NCBI GenBank assembly: GCA_001689515.1
Contig: LUJR01000009.1
Coordinates: 200,565 to 264,564 of the forward strand
Direction: 5' to 3'
Source of the DNA: Bacteroidales bacterium M7
GTDB lineage: Bacteria; Bacteroidota; Bacteroidia; Bacteroidales; Muribaculaceae
DNA length: 64,000 nt
Position numbers and translations under genes: made by a program. Below are positions 1-7,788 of this stretch, one piece after another (the stretch's first letter is position 1; each line of letters opens with the position of its first letter). Under the pieces are notes generated by a model. It was given only the letters and a program-made list of their open reading frames with translations. It was not told where the DNA came from and did no database searches.

Positions 1-94
1 TACCATCTCGTGGTGCCCTGCTATCGGCGATAACAATAGGATAGAACGCATAGTTCTTACGACCATGACGTTGCAGTCTGATTTTTGTTGCCAT
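1..94 (-). CDS. rpsP: 30S ribosomal protein S16, N-terminal part
   Basis: Reading leftward from an ATG at 94, the first 31 codons encode a start beginning MATKIRLQRHGRKNYAFYPI, the conserved N-terminus of ribosomal protein S16 of the small subunit. The rest of the gene lies outside the window, so the 3' end is missing. The start is fixed by the conserved N-terminus and by a well-spaced Bacteroidota promoter about 55 bases upstream. The gene is divergent from the nitroreductase at 250. Identification is by sequence recognition over 31 residues, which is enough for this highly conserved protein. Confidence 0.93.
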   Translation of the reverse strand, partial: MATKIRLQRHGRKNYAFYPIVIADSRAPRDG

Positions 95-148
95 TAAAAA
101 ATGTTGTTAAAAATAAGTGGTCTTGTATTGCACAGCGGCAATCGACCG

Positions 149-179
149 CAAAGGTAAGGAATTTCTGTGGCTTGTGCAA
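149..179 (-). promoter_or_regulatory. rpsP promoter (Bacteroidota -33/-7)
   Basis: On the minus strand a TACCTTTG box (156 to 149) fits the TAnnTTTG -7 consensus of the Bacteroidota primary sigma factor. A TTG -33 element (179 to 177) lies 20 bases upstream, within the preferred 19-21 spacing. It points at rpsP. Confidence 0.75.
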
Positions 180-187
180 GAGTACTG

Positions 188-218
188 TTGATTGAATCAA
201 TCAAATTGAGTAATTTTG
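188..218 (+). promoter_or_regulatory. Nitroreductase promoter (-33/-7)
   Basis: A TTG at 188-190 and TAATTTTG at 211-218 are separated by 20 bases, a full match to the Bacteroidota promoter pattern. The ATG follows 31 bases after the -7 box. The promoter is interleaved back to back with the rpsP promoter. Confidence 0.75.
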
Positions 219-249
219 AAGATGAAATCTTATAAATCGTATAAATCGT

Positions 250-996
250 ATGGATAATAGATATTTCTATGACAGGCGCACACATCGCGCTTTTAGCGAG
301 CGCGAAGTTTCTAACGAGTTGCTGGAAACTCTTTTAGATGCCGCTGCGCATGCTCCTACCACAGGCAATATGCAGCTTTATTCGGTGATAATCACACGTG
401 ATGCCGAGGCGCGCAAGGCACTTGCTCATACGCACTTCAATCAGCCTGCATCGCTAAATGCTCCTGTTTTGCTGACTTTCTGCGCCGATTTCAACCGCTT
501 CTCTGAATGGTGCCGTCAGTCGGGTGCTGATCCGGGTTATGACAACCTCCAGGGCTTCACTACCGCGATGCTTGACGCGGTGATTTTTGCCCAACAGTTT
601 AATACGGTCGCTGAGATGAACGGTCTTGGATGCTGCTACCTCGGCACTACCACCTATAATGCCCCCGACATCGCCCGTTTGCTGCAGCTGCCCTCTCTCG
701 TTGTGCCCGTAGTGACCCTCGCAGTCGGCTATCCTGCTGGAGAAGTAGAGGATTGCGGACGCCTTCCCATCCGCAGCTTCATCCACCACGAAACCTACCA
801 GCAGCCCACCGCCGAGGAAATCGCAGCTACATATGCTGAGAAAGAATCTCGCGAAGACTCCAAGCGTTTTGTCGCCGAAAACGGTAAGGATAATCTCGCC
901 CAGGTCTTTACCGACATCCGCTATACCCGCTCTATGATGGAGTCCTTCTCCAAAGTCTGGCGTGACTTCATCGCCGTCCAAGGCTTCCATATCTGA
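250..996 (+). CDS. Nitroreductase family FMN oxidoreductase
   Basis: The 248-residue protein belongs to the NfsA/FRP-like nitroreductase superfamily, FMN flavoenzymes that use NAD(P)H to reduce nitro compounds, quinones or flavins. The N-terminal RRTHRAFSE (residues 9-17) and PTTGNMQLYS (about 36-45) match the FMN-phosphate and isoalloxazine binding segments, and a Gly-rich LGCCYLGTTTYN segment follows mid-protein. Length is typical for the FRP-like branch (about 240-250). No signal peptide is present, so it is cytoplasmic. It stands alone, with its own promoter, and converges on the transporter at 1201-2544. The natural substrate cannot be read from the sequence. The coding strand of the 3' half is richer in C than G. 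Confidence 0.85.
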   Translation: MDNRYFYDRRTHRAFSEREVSNELLETLLDAAAHAPTTGNMQLYSVIITRDAEARKALAHTHFNQPASLNAPVLLTFCADFNRFSEWCRQSGADPGYDNLQGFTTAMLDAVIFAQQFNTVAEMNGLGCCYLGTTTYNAPDIARLLQLPSLVVPVVTLAVGYPAGEVEDCGRLPIRSFIHHETYQQPTAEEIAATYAEKESREDSKRFVAENGKDNLAQVFTDIRYTRSMMESFSKVWRDFIAVQGFHI

Positions 997-1023
997 TATG
1001 ACCTTCGGAAATCGAAAAACGTT

Positions 1024-1107
1024 GTAGGGACATGCCGCGGCATGTCCGCTTCCCGCCGATGTTTATTCCACTTTGCGTAACGCGGACATGCCACGGCATG
1101 TCCCTAC
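1024..1107. repeat. REP/BIME-like inverted repeat, copy 1
   Basis: An 84-bp element with a 26-base left arm at 1024-1049 starting GTAGGGACATGCC and a right arm at 1082-1107 that is its reverse complement with one mismatch. Each arm contains its own near-palindrome, GACATGCCRYGGCATGTC. It lies between two convergent genes. No target-site duplication is visible. The same family recurs at 3801, 21201, 38986 and 39262. Confidence 0.85.
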
Positions 1108-1138
1108 ATGGTTGGATTTACATTTGGTATTAAATAAA

Positions 1139-1173
1139 CAGACCGCATGCGCCTGTATGGGGCATGCGGTCTG
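1139..1173 (-). terminator. Intrinsic terminator after the sugar transporter
   Basis: CAGACCGCATGC at 1139-1150 pairs perfectly with 1162-1173 (12-bp stem, 11-base loop). On the minus strand the stem is followed by a T-rich run (TTTATTT). It lies 27 bases past the stop of the minus-strand transporter gene. Confidence 0.7.
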
Positions 1174-1200
1174 CTGTATGGTCTGGGTAAGGGTGCGGGA

Positions 1201-2544
1201 TCAGAGGTCGCGAGGGTCGGGGGCTATTGCTTCGTCTTCTACGGGGATGTCGGTGTTGACGTTCTTGCTGCCGGCTACGGCATAGAAAAGTAGGTAGAGG
1301 AGGATGGCTACTACTATCCAGTAGCTGCCCATATATGACCAGTCTTTGGCAAGGAGGTTCATCAGGAAGGGGATTACACCTCCGCCTACCACCATCATCA
1401 TGAAGATGCCGGATGCCTTGGCGGTGTATTTGCCGAGACCTTCAACTGCAAGGTTGAAGATGGCACCCCACATAACCGATGTGCAGAGACCGCAAAGCAC
1501 CAGAAAGAGGGCTGCGATGGGCACATTGGCAGTAGTGAAACCTTCTTCGATGCTCCAAGCAGGCACGAGGATTGATACGCTGTCGCCTGTAAATATGGCA
1601 GCCAATACGAGAGCCAAGCCAACTGCGCTTACCGCTATGAGCTGTGCACGGCTTGATACCGCACCTGAGATAAACGATGAAGCGAAACGTCCGGCGAGCA
1701 TGAGCAGCCAATAGATTGCTACGACACCGCCGGCGATGGCTACGCCGTTCTGCGTGATGCCCGAAGCCACGGGGTCAGATAGGTAGAAAATCAGCACACC
1801 GGGGATGCCTACCTCCATGCCTACATAGCAGAAGATGCCTATAACGCCGAGCACAGTGTGGCGGAAACTCCAAGGACTGTGGGTGTCATTGGCGGAGTTG
1901 CGCTGTGCGGTCTGCGGTTCATAAAGTTTGAGCGACCCGATGATGAAAAATGCCACTACGAAGATTGCCATGGCGATTAGCAGCAGCGGAGTGACGTCGG
2001 CTATGGAGGTCGATTTGGTCACCTGGCCGATGAGCATGCCGACGAGCAGCGGAGCCACGGTGCCGGCAAGCGAGTTGCAAGACGATCCTATCTGGATAAG
2101 CTGGTTGCCGCGTTTGCCTCCGTGTCCTATGAGGTTGAGCATGGGGTTGACTACGGTGTTGAGGATGCAGACGCAGAAGCCCGAGATAAAGGCGCCGATA
2201 AGGTATACTATCATTGCGCCGATGCCCTGGCCGCCTCCTACCATGCTTGAGGCATACTGGCAGCCCATACCAACGAAACCGATGGCGAGAGCCACAAGTG
2301 CCGTTTTTTTGTAGCCGATGCGTGAGAGCATTATGCCGGCAGGTATGCCCATGAAGAGGTATGCCAGGAAGTTGGCGAGGTTGCCAAGCATGCCAGCCCA
2401 GTCATACTGGTATGCCCAGATGGTGCCGACCGGGGCTGCGAGGTTGGTCACAAAGGCAATCATCGCAAAGAGGAAGCACATCGTGATGATGGCTATGATA
2501 TTGCTCTGCGATGACTGCGAGGTTGCAGATTGCTGCTGTTTCAT
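1201..2544 (-). CDS. MFS transporter, FHS-like sugar:H+ symporter
   Basis: The 447-residue integral membrane protein has about 12 hydrophobic segments after a short Ser/Gln-rich cytoplasmic N-terminus. It has the look of the FHS (fucose/galactose/glucose:H+ symporter) branch of the major facilitator superfamily: a first helix with FAMIAFVTNLAAPVG, a SRIGYKK loop between helices 2 and 3, and NTVVNPMLNLIG in the fourth or fifth helix. It would import a monosaccharide or related solute across the inner membrane with protons. The ligand is not determinable. The gene is monocistronic, followed by a stem-loop terminator at 1139-1173 and preceded by a 57-base gap from the end of yggS. The C-terminal tail after the last helix is acidic. 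Confidence 0.78.
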   Translation of the reverse strand: MKQQQSATSQSSQSNIIAIITMCFLFAMIAFVTNLAAPVGTIWAYQYDWAGMLGNLANFLAYLFMGIPAGIMLSRIGYKKTALVALAIGFVGMGCQYASSMVGGGQGIGAMIVYLIGAFISGFCVCILNTVVNPMLNLIGHGGKRGNQLIQIGSSCNSLAGTVAPLLVGMLIGQVTKSTSIADVTPLLLIAMAIFVVAFFIIGSLKLYEPQTAQRNSANDTHSPWSFRHTVLGVIGIFCYVGMEVGIPGVLIFYLSDPVASGITQNGVAIAGGVVAIYWLLMLAGRFASSFISGAVSSRAQLIAVSAVGLALVLAAIFTGDSVSILVPAWSIEEGFTTANVPIAALFLVLCGLCTSVMWGAIFNLAVEGLGKYTAKASGIFMMMVVGGGVIPFLMNLLAKDWSYMGSYWIVVAILLYLLFYAVAGSKNVNTDIPVEDEAIAPDPRDL

Positions 2545-2601
2545 AGTTAATATCGGATTTTAAGGTGTTAAGAGATTAGTCTGTGATGAAATAGGGTAGG
2601 A

Positions 2602-3270
2602 TCAATATTGCCGTTCGCCGAAAATGTCTGTGCCGATACGCACCATCGTGGCTCCGTGGCGCATGGCGAGAGTGTAGTCGTGGCTCATGCCCATGCTGAG
2701 TTCGCGGAAGGCGTCGTTGGTCGCCATCACACCGTCTTTGAGCTGCGTCCACACTGCCGCTAATGCCTCGAAATCGGCTTCGACCCGGGCGGTGTCATCG
2801 GTGTTTGATGCCATGCCCATAATGCCTGTGACGGTCACATTGCGGAGCTGAGACAGTACATCCGGTGTAAGTTCTGCGAACAGTTCCTCCGGGGCAAAAC
2901 CGAATTTGGTTTCCTCCATAGCCACATGCACCTGCATCATTACATTGACGGTGCGCCCTATACGGGCGGCTTCGCTGTCAATCAGGCGCAACAGCCGCAG
3001 GGAATCAACGCTCTGTATAGTGTCGACATGCGGGATGAGCTGGCGTACTTTGTTGGTTTGCAAGTGCCCTATGAAGTGCCAGTGTATGTCGTCGGGCAGC
3101 GACGGTGCTTTGGCGGACAGTTCCTGCACGCGGCTTTCGCCGAAATCCCGCTGCCCTGCATTGTATGCCTCCATGACGGCATCCGCTGGGTGGAACTTTG
3201 ATACCGCTATGGGCTTTACTCCGTCAGTAAGGGTGGAGCGGATGGCTGATATGCGTTCAGCGATGCCCAT
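2602..3270 (-). CDS. yggS: YggS family pyridoxal phosphate homeostasis protein
   Basis: The 222-residue protein is of the PLPBP/YggS family, a single-domain TIM barrel related to the N-terminus of alanine racemase that binds PLP and buffers B6 vitamer levels without known catalysis. VSKFHP near residue 25 supplies the PLP lysine, GESRVQEL (about 44-51) and HWHFIGHLQTNK (about 61-72) are family signatures, and SMGMSHDY and RIGTDIFGER near the C-terminus form the phosphate pocket. Length is normal. It starts one base after the stop of the DUF4494 gene, so the two are almost certainly cotranscribed and translationally coupled. Confidence 0.93.
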   Translation of the reverse strand: MGIAERISAIRSTLTDGVKPIAVSKFHPADAVMEAYNAGQRDFGESRVQELSAKAPSLPDDIHWHFIGHLQTNKVRQLIPHVDTIQSVDSLRLLRLIDSEAARIGRTVNVMMQVHVAMEETKFGFAPEELFAELTPDVLSQLRNVTVTGIMGMASNTDDTARVEADFEALAAVWTQLKDGVMATNDAFRELSMGMSHDYTLAMRHGATMVRIGTDIFGERQY

Positions 3271-3271
3271 A

Positions 3272-3730
3272 TCACTCAGCTTTGTCGCCTCCTATGGTGA
3301 CTTTCATTTTATAGACATCCAATATGGGTGTCTCGGTGATCGATGCTATCTCATAGTCAGCCATGGTTCCCTTCATGCCTTCGGTAAACTTGTCAAAGGC
3401 ATCCTTGAAACTGCCAGCCTGCACTAATATGAGTGAATAAGATTTCTTTTCAACGGCACTCTTTTCGTCGATGGTGATGAAACCTACCTTGACCAGATAC
3501 CACTTGTCGGCGGTGTCATCCACATCGTCAAAGAATATCTCGGCGATTTTGGTGCGTTTCACAGCCGAGATGGAGAACTCTGAAGCCATGTGGCATACCT
3601 CTTCGGTGATGCGGCTCTCTGCCTCGGTGAAGTTTATTGCGTCAACGAGAAATGTATCCGTCACTTTCTTCTGTGCGCCGTTTTCCATGACCTTGTCATA
3701 GCGCACCTTGGTCTCAAACCAGTTTGCCAT
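3272..3730 (-). CDS. DUF4494 family protein
   Basis: This 152-residue protein begins MANWFETKVRYDKVMENG and matches my memory of DUF4494, a conserved Bacteroidota family of unknown function. No signal peptide, membrane segment or known catalytic motif is seen, so it is probably a soluble cytoplasmic protein. It is the first gene of a two-gene operon with yggS, with a single-base gap. That pairing suggests, but does not show, a link to PLP or amino-acid homeostasis. The leader carries a REP-like repeat (3801-3886) and a possible -7 box further upstream (3953-3960). Confidence 0.8.
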   Translation of the reverse strand: MANWFETKVRYDKVMENGAQKKVTDTFLVDAINFTEAESRITEEVCHMASEFSISAVKRTKIAEIFFDDVDDTADKWYLVKVGFITIDEKSAVEKKSYSLILVQAGSFKDAFDKFTEGMKGTMADYEIASITETPILDVYKMKVTIGGDKAE

Positions 3731-3800
3731 TTGTGTATCTTATATAATAAAATGTATTTTGTTATTAATGATAAAACATGCATCAGTGCATAGAAATGGT

Positions 3801-3886
3801 GTAGGGACATGCCATGGCATGTCAGCCCCATTTTCGGGATAAGCCGCCATTAATAACCCATCAGACATGCCGTGGCATGTCCCTAC
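3801..3886. repeat. REP/BIME-like inverted repeat, copy 2
   Basis: An 86-bp element starting GTAGGGACATGCCATGGC and ending with its near reverse complement at 3861-3886. Inner flanks read TCAGC and CAGA where copy 1 has TCCGC and GCGGA. It sits between two tandem minus-strand genes, downstream of gpmA and upstream of the DUF4494 gene. Confidence 0.85.
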
Positions 3887-3952
3887 AGATTTTGGCGTGA
3901 GGCTCGTGAGTGCTATGACCCCCTTCCTATACCCATGCTTAGATTGCTATAG

Positions 3953-3960
3953 CAAAGTTA
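3953..3960 (-). promoter_or_regulatory. Possible -7 box upstream of DUF4494-yggS
   Basis: TAACTTTG on the minus strand fits TAnnTTTG. No TTG lies at the expected 19-21 base spacing, and the box is about 220 bases from the DUF4494 start, which would place the REP-like element in the transcribed leader. Confidence 0.35.
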
Positions 3961-4000
3961 ACGCTTTTTGTTGCCCAATCTCACACAAATGGCAAAAAAA

Positions 4001-4687
4001 TTACAGGTAGGTGTCGGAAAGGTGAGTGAGGCGGTCGTCGAGGGTGAAGACGCGGGGAGTACCGGTGGGGATTTCTTCGCGTACTATTTCGTCGGGGGTG
4101 AGTTTTTTGAGCATCATAACGAGGGCGCGGAGGCTGTTGCCGTGGGCAGCTACTATGATGGTGTGGTAGAGGCGCAAAGCCGGGACTATCAGCTCTTCCC
4201 AGCAGGGGCGCACACGGTCGATGGTTGTGGCAAGTGACTCGGTCAGGGGCAGCTCATCTTCCGACAGGTCGGCATAGCGCGAATCTTTGCCAGGATAGCG
4301 GTCGTCATCGGCTGTGAGCGCGGGGGGAGCCACATCGTATGACCTGCGCCATATGTGCACCTGTTCGTCGCCGTATCGGGCAGCGGTGTCGGCTTTGTTG
4401 AGTCCTTGGAGTGCGCCGTAATGGCGTTCGTTGAGGTGCCAGTCCTTGACTACCGGCAGCCACACGCGATCCATGGCATCAAGGGCAAGCTGCAGGGTGT
4501 GGATGGCTCGCTTCTGATATGATGTGAAGCAGTAGCGCGGTTCCAGCCCGGCTTCTGCTATTTTCCGCCCTGCCTCCGTGGCTTCCTGACGTCCTTTGTC
4601 TGTCAGATCCACATCGGTCCATCCCGTGAAACGGTTTTCAAGATTCCATTCGCTTTGTCCGTGGCGTATGAGTATTAGTTTGTACAT
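4001..4687 (-). CDS. gpmA: 2,3-bisphosphoglycerate-dependent phosphoglycerate mutase
   Basis: This is a 228-residue histidine-phosphatase-superfamily enzyme that interconverts 3- and 2-phosphoglycerate in glycolysis and gluconeogenesis. The N-terminal LIRHGQSEWN gives the phosphorylated His (residue 9) and the adjacent Arg. ERHYGALQGLNK in the middle holds the acid/base Glu and substrate-binding residues, and AAHGNSLRALV near the C-terminus carries the second catalytic His. It is about 20 residues shorter than E. coli GpmA, mainly at the C-terminal tail, which fits a monomer- or dimer-type variant. It appears monocistronic. The 3' end is strongly C-rich and G-poor on the coding strand (hand count for 4001-4140: 58 C, 22 G). 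Confidence 0.93.
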   Translation of the reverse strand: MYKLILIRHGQSEWNLENRFTGWTDVDLTDKGRQEATEAGRKIAEAGLEPRYCFTSYQKRAIHTLQLALDAMDRVWLPVVKDWHLNERHYGALQGLNKADTAARYGDEQVHIWRRSYDVAPPALTADDDRYPGKDSRYADLSEDELPLTESLATTIDRVRPCWEELIVPALRLYHTIIVAAHGNSLRALVMMLKKLTPDEIVREEIPTGTPRVFTLDDRLTHLSDTYL

Positions 4688-4769
4688 AATCCTCTGTTTT
4701 TAAGGGGTCGTTTGTGTTAAAAACATTGTAATATGGTGTCATGTTCACGTTTATGCGGTGATTAATTAG

Positions 4770-4777
4770 TAGATTTG
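4770..4777 (+). promoter_or_regulatory. Possible -7 box for the ABC importer operon
   Basis: TAGATTTG matches TAnnTTTG, 35 bases before the ATG at 4813. There is no clear -33 TTG at the right distance. No cobalamin-riboswitch-like structure was recognised in the 125-base leader. Confidence 0.45.
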
Positions 4778-4812
4778 CACCTTATAAATTCTTGTAAGAA
4801 ATAGTTTCGGAT

Positions 4813-5940
4813 ATGAGATACAGATTGCATATACCTCACGTGTCTGTCCTATCTTGCATGTTTCTGTTGTTGGCAGCATGTGGAGATAGAAATGACGCTA
4901 CTGCTGATGTTTCTGGCACACCTCTGACTGATACGGCGAAATTACTGAGCATCACTGATAACGGTGGATATTACATAGTCAAGATAACGGATCCGTGGGA
5001 TACCGCCAAGATTCTCCACAGTTACCAGTTAGTGCCCAGAGGCGAGGAGGTTTCCCGCGTGGTCGGGACTACGAAAGTGGAGATTCCTTTGAAAAAAAGT
5101 CTTGTGTATTCGGCGGTATATGCTGGCATCATTGACGAGATGGGTGCTGCTAAAGCTATAACAGCAGTGGCAGATGCGGAATATATTAACAACCCATATG
5201 TCAGGAAAGGATTGGCAGAGGGGCGCATCACGGATGTCGGCAGCACCATGGCTCCTGTGGTGGAGAAGGTGGTGGCTGCATCGCCTGATGCGATACTTGC
5301 TTCTCCTTTTCAAAACGCCGGCTATGGCGCTGTAGGGCAGCTTGACGTCCCTATCATAGAGATGGCTGATTATATGGAGACTACTCCGCTGGGACGTGCC
5401 GAGTGGATAAAACTCATAGGGCTGCTATATGGACGGTATAATGTCGCCGACAGCATATATAATGCTGTATCAGATGCTTATAATGACATGAAAGGGCGTG
5501 TGGCGGATGTGGAATCACGCCCTAAAGTGTTGACAGAGACGATGATTAACGGAGTATGGAATGTACCGGGGGGCAGAAGCTATAAGGTGCGAATGCTTCA
5601 GGATGCCGGAGCATCCTATCCATGGTCTGACGATATGTCGGCAGGGTCGCTTGATATGGATTTCTCGCGTGTGTTTGAGCGTGCCTCGGATGCTGATTAT
5701 TGGATTGCCACCTCTTACGGTTATCCGATGACCCGTGCAACACTCGTTGCTGATTATCGCCCGAATGAGCGGTTTAAAGCTTTTAAGACCGGCAACATAT
5801 ACACATGTGACACATCGGTTACGCCGCTCTTTGACGAGTTCCCGTTTCACCCCGAACGTCTGCTCAATGATTATGTAGTCATATTCCATCCTGAGGCGGC
5901 TGACGGTCTGACATTGAATTATTTCCACAAAATAAATTGA
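4813..5940 (+). CDS. ABC importer substrate-binding lipoprotein (iron-chelate/cobalamin type)
   Basis: The 375-residue protein has a lipoprotein signal peptide ending LLLAAC (lipid-attached Cys23), followed by a periplasmic-binding fold of the FecB/BtuF type (PF01497 family): a GTTKVEIPLKKSLVYSAV segment leads into domain 1, and AASPDAILASPFQN is the usual domain-linking strand. It would sit in the inner-membrane outer leaflet, capture a siderophore, heme or corrinoid and hand it to the permease. It is the first gene of a three-gene operon, with 10 bases to the permease. The same family binds Fe-siderophores and B12, and nothing in the sequence decides between them. No TonB-dependent receptor is encoded nearby. 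Confidence 0.87.
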   Translation: MRYRLHIPHVSVLSCMFLLLAACGDRNDATADVSGTPLTDTAKLLSITDNGGYYIVKITDPWDTAKILHSYQLVPRGEEVSRVVGTTKVEIPLKKSLVYSAVYAGIIDEMGAAKAITAVADAEYINNPYVRKGLAEGRITDVGSTMAPVVEKVVAASPDAILASPFQNAGYGAVGQLDVPIIEMADYMETTPLGRAEWIKLIGLLYGRYNVADSIYNAVSDAYNDMKGRVADVESRPKVLTETMINGVWNVPGGRSYKVRMLQDAGASYPWSDDMSAGSLDMDFSRVFERASDADYWIATSYGYPMTRATLVADYRPNERFKAFKTGNIYTCDTSVTPLFDEFPFHPERLLNDYVVIFHPEAADGLTLNYFHKIN

Positions 5941-5950
5941 AAGAATATAG

Positions 5951-6997
5951 ATGGCGGTTGACCGACCCATATCTGACAGATATAGAACGGTGCTGCTCAT
6001 AGCATTGGGACTGCTCACTACTATGCTATGGCTTGCTTGTATGCTGTTTGGCTCGGTAGACATCCCTGCCGACAGGGTTGCTGCGATAGTATTGGGTCAA
6101 AGCAGTGATGCCTCCGAGGAGACATGGCGTACTATCGTATTGATGTCCCGGCTACCATCGGCAACCACAGCTATGTTTGCCGGGATGGCTCTCGCTCTTG
6201 CGGGATTGCAGATGCAGACCACATTCAATAACCCGCTTGCTGGACCTTCGATACTCGGTGTTTCCACTGGCGCAAGCCTTGGCGTAGCTGTAGTGATGCT
6301 GGCTGCAAGCGGAGCGGTGATGGGGTATCTCGGAGTGGCTACAGCCTCTATTATAGGTGCTTTCCTTGGCGCTGGTGTCATATTGCTGCTGCTGTTGGGA
6401 TTTTCGCGCATAGTCAGGTCTACTGCCATGCTGCTTATAGTGGGCATTATCATCGGCTATCTGGCTTCGTCACTGATCTCGCTTCTCAATTTCTTTGCCA
6501 CTCAGGAGGGGGTGCATTCCTTCGTGATCTGGGGCATGGGTAGTTTCGGCGGTATGACATTGGAGCGGTTAGGCATATTTGCACCCCTGTGTCTGCTTGG
6601 CATAATTGCCTCTTTTATGTACGTCAAGCCGCTTGACGCTATGCTGCTTGGCGAAAATTATGCCCGTAATCTCGGGGTCAACGTCAGCCGTACACGCAAT
6701 GGACTGCTGCTGCTGTCAGGTGCATTGACTGCGGTGGTGACGGCATTCTGCGGTCCTATAGGGTTCATCGGACTTATTGTGCCTCACATTGCGAGGCTGC
6801 TTTTGCGCACATCATCGCACATATGGATTTTGGGTGGCACGGCATTGTGTGGCAGCGCGATAATGCTGTTGTGCCAGCTGATAAGCGTCATGCCCCGTAG
6901 CAGCATAATACCCATCAACGCCATCACTCCAATCATCGGCGCACCTATTATAATATATATAATAGTCAACCGTAACAAAATCTTCTATCTGCGATGA
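5951..6997 (+). CDS. FecCD/BtuC family ABC transporter permease
   Basis: The 348-residue polytopic membrane protein has about 9-10 transmembrane helices and belongs to the FecCD/BtuC family. Diagnostic segments are RLPSATTAMFAGMALALAGL (coupling region of helix 2), NNPLAGPSILGVSTGASLG, and FCGPIGFIGLIVPHIAR near the C-terminus, which contacts the ATPase. It forms a homodimeric channel for an iron chelate or cobalamin. Its stop overlaps the start of the ATPase gene by 4 bases, a sign of translational coupling. Confidence 0.92.
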   Translation: MAVDRPISDRYRTVLLIALGLLTTMLWLACMLFGSVDIPADRVAAIVLGQSSDASEETWRTIVLMSRLPSATTAMFAGMALALAGLQMQTTFNNPLAGPSILGVSTGASLGVAVVMLAASGAVMGYLGVATASIIGAFLGAGVILLLLLGFSRIVRSTAMLLIVGIIIGYLASSLISLLNFFATQEGVHSFVIWGMGSFGGMTLERLGIFAPLCLLGIIASFMYVKPLDAMLLGENYARNLGVNVSRTRNGLLLLSGALTAVVTAFCGPIGFIGLIVPHIARLLLRTSSHIWILGGTALCGSAIMLLCQLISVMPRSSIIPINAITPIIGAPIIIYIIVNRNKIFYLR

Positions 6998-7788
6998 TGA
7001 CGCTTGAAAATCTCACGGTCGGCTATAAGTCGGGCAGTGGTCAGAGGGTACTTATGGAGCATCTTGACCTCGACCTCGCTGCAGGTGCGGTTACTGCTTT
7101 GCTGGGAGCTAACGGACGGGGCAAGAGCACCTTGCTCCGCACAATTTCGGCTTTGCAGCCACCTCTCGATGGCAAAGTGCTTGTAGACGGTATGGATATT
7201 TCGCGGTGTCAGCCGGCGCAGTTGGCGCGTCTGCTGACCATCGTCACGGGTCATACAGCCGGAGCCGGAGCGTTTACAGTTGAAGAATTGGTCAGATTGG
7301 GACGTCAACCCTACACGGGTTTTTTCGGACGGCTGTCCTCGTATGACAAGGCTGTGGTGGCAGAAGCAATAGAAATGGTCGGCGTAGGTCATCTCGCATC
7401 CCGACACGTGGCAACGCTCAGCGACGGCGAACGTCAGAAAGTGATGATAGCCAAAGCTCTTGCCCAGCAGACCCCCATCATCATACTTGACGAACCGACA
7501 GCCTTCCTTGACGTAGCCAACCGTCTGGAGCTGCTGATGCTCCTCCGTGACATAAGCCACACCCAGCACAAATCAGTCCTCATGTCAATCCACGACATCT
7601 CCTCAGTCATGCCCATAGCCGACCACCTGTGGCTCGTAGTCCCCGCACCCCAAGGCGCAGCCGAATCCGACCTCCTAACCGGCACCCCCACCGAACTGAT
7701 AGCCACCGGAGCCATGCCCCGCCTCTTCCCCGACCGCCCCATCACCTTCGACCCCCTCCGCGCCGACTTCCTCCCCACTCCCCGATAG
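6994..7788 (+). CDS. ABC transporter ATP-binding protein (FepC/BtuD type)
   Basis: The 264-residue ATPase subunit of the importer. It shows Walker A GANGRGKST (residues 38-46), signature LSDGERQKVMIAKALAQ (about 143), Walker B IIILDEPTAFLD and the H-loop His in MSIHD. It drives uptake by the permease encoded immediately upstream (4-base overlap). The last quarter of the gene has extreme base asymmetry: hand counts over 7621-7788 give 85 C and 31 G on the coding strand, with nearly every third position C. No strong intrinsic terminator follows, only a weak stem-loop at 7834-7855, so this C-rich, G-poor stretch is a candidate Rho loading region. Confidence 0.94.
   Translation: MMTLENLTVGYKSGSGQRVLMEHLDLDLAAGAVTALLGANGRGKSTLLRTISALQPPLDGKVLVDGMDISRCQPAQLARLLTIVTGHTAGAGAFTVEELVRLGRQPYTGFFGRLSSYDKAVVAEAIEMVGVGHLASRHVATLSDGERQKVMIAKALAQQTPIIILDEPTAFLDVANRLELLMLLRDISHTQHKSVLMSIHDISSVMPIADHLWLVVPAPQGAAESDLLTGTPTELIATGAMPRLFPDRPITFDPLRADFLPTPR

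Noticed and set aside
4688..4812. Cobalamin riboswitch before the ABC importer
   Set aside because: The 125-base leader is too short and I found no B12-box-like conserved sequence.
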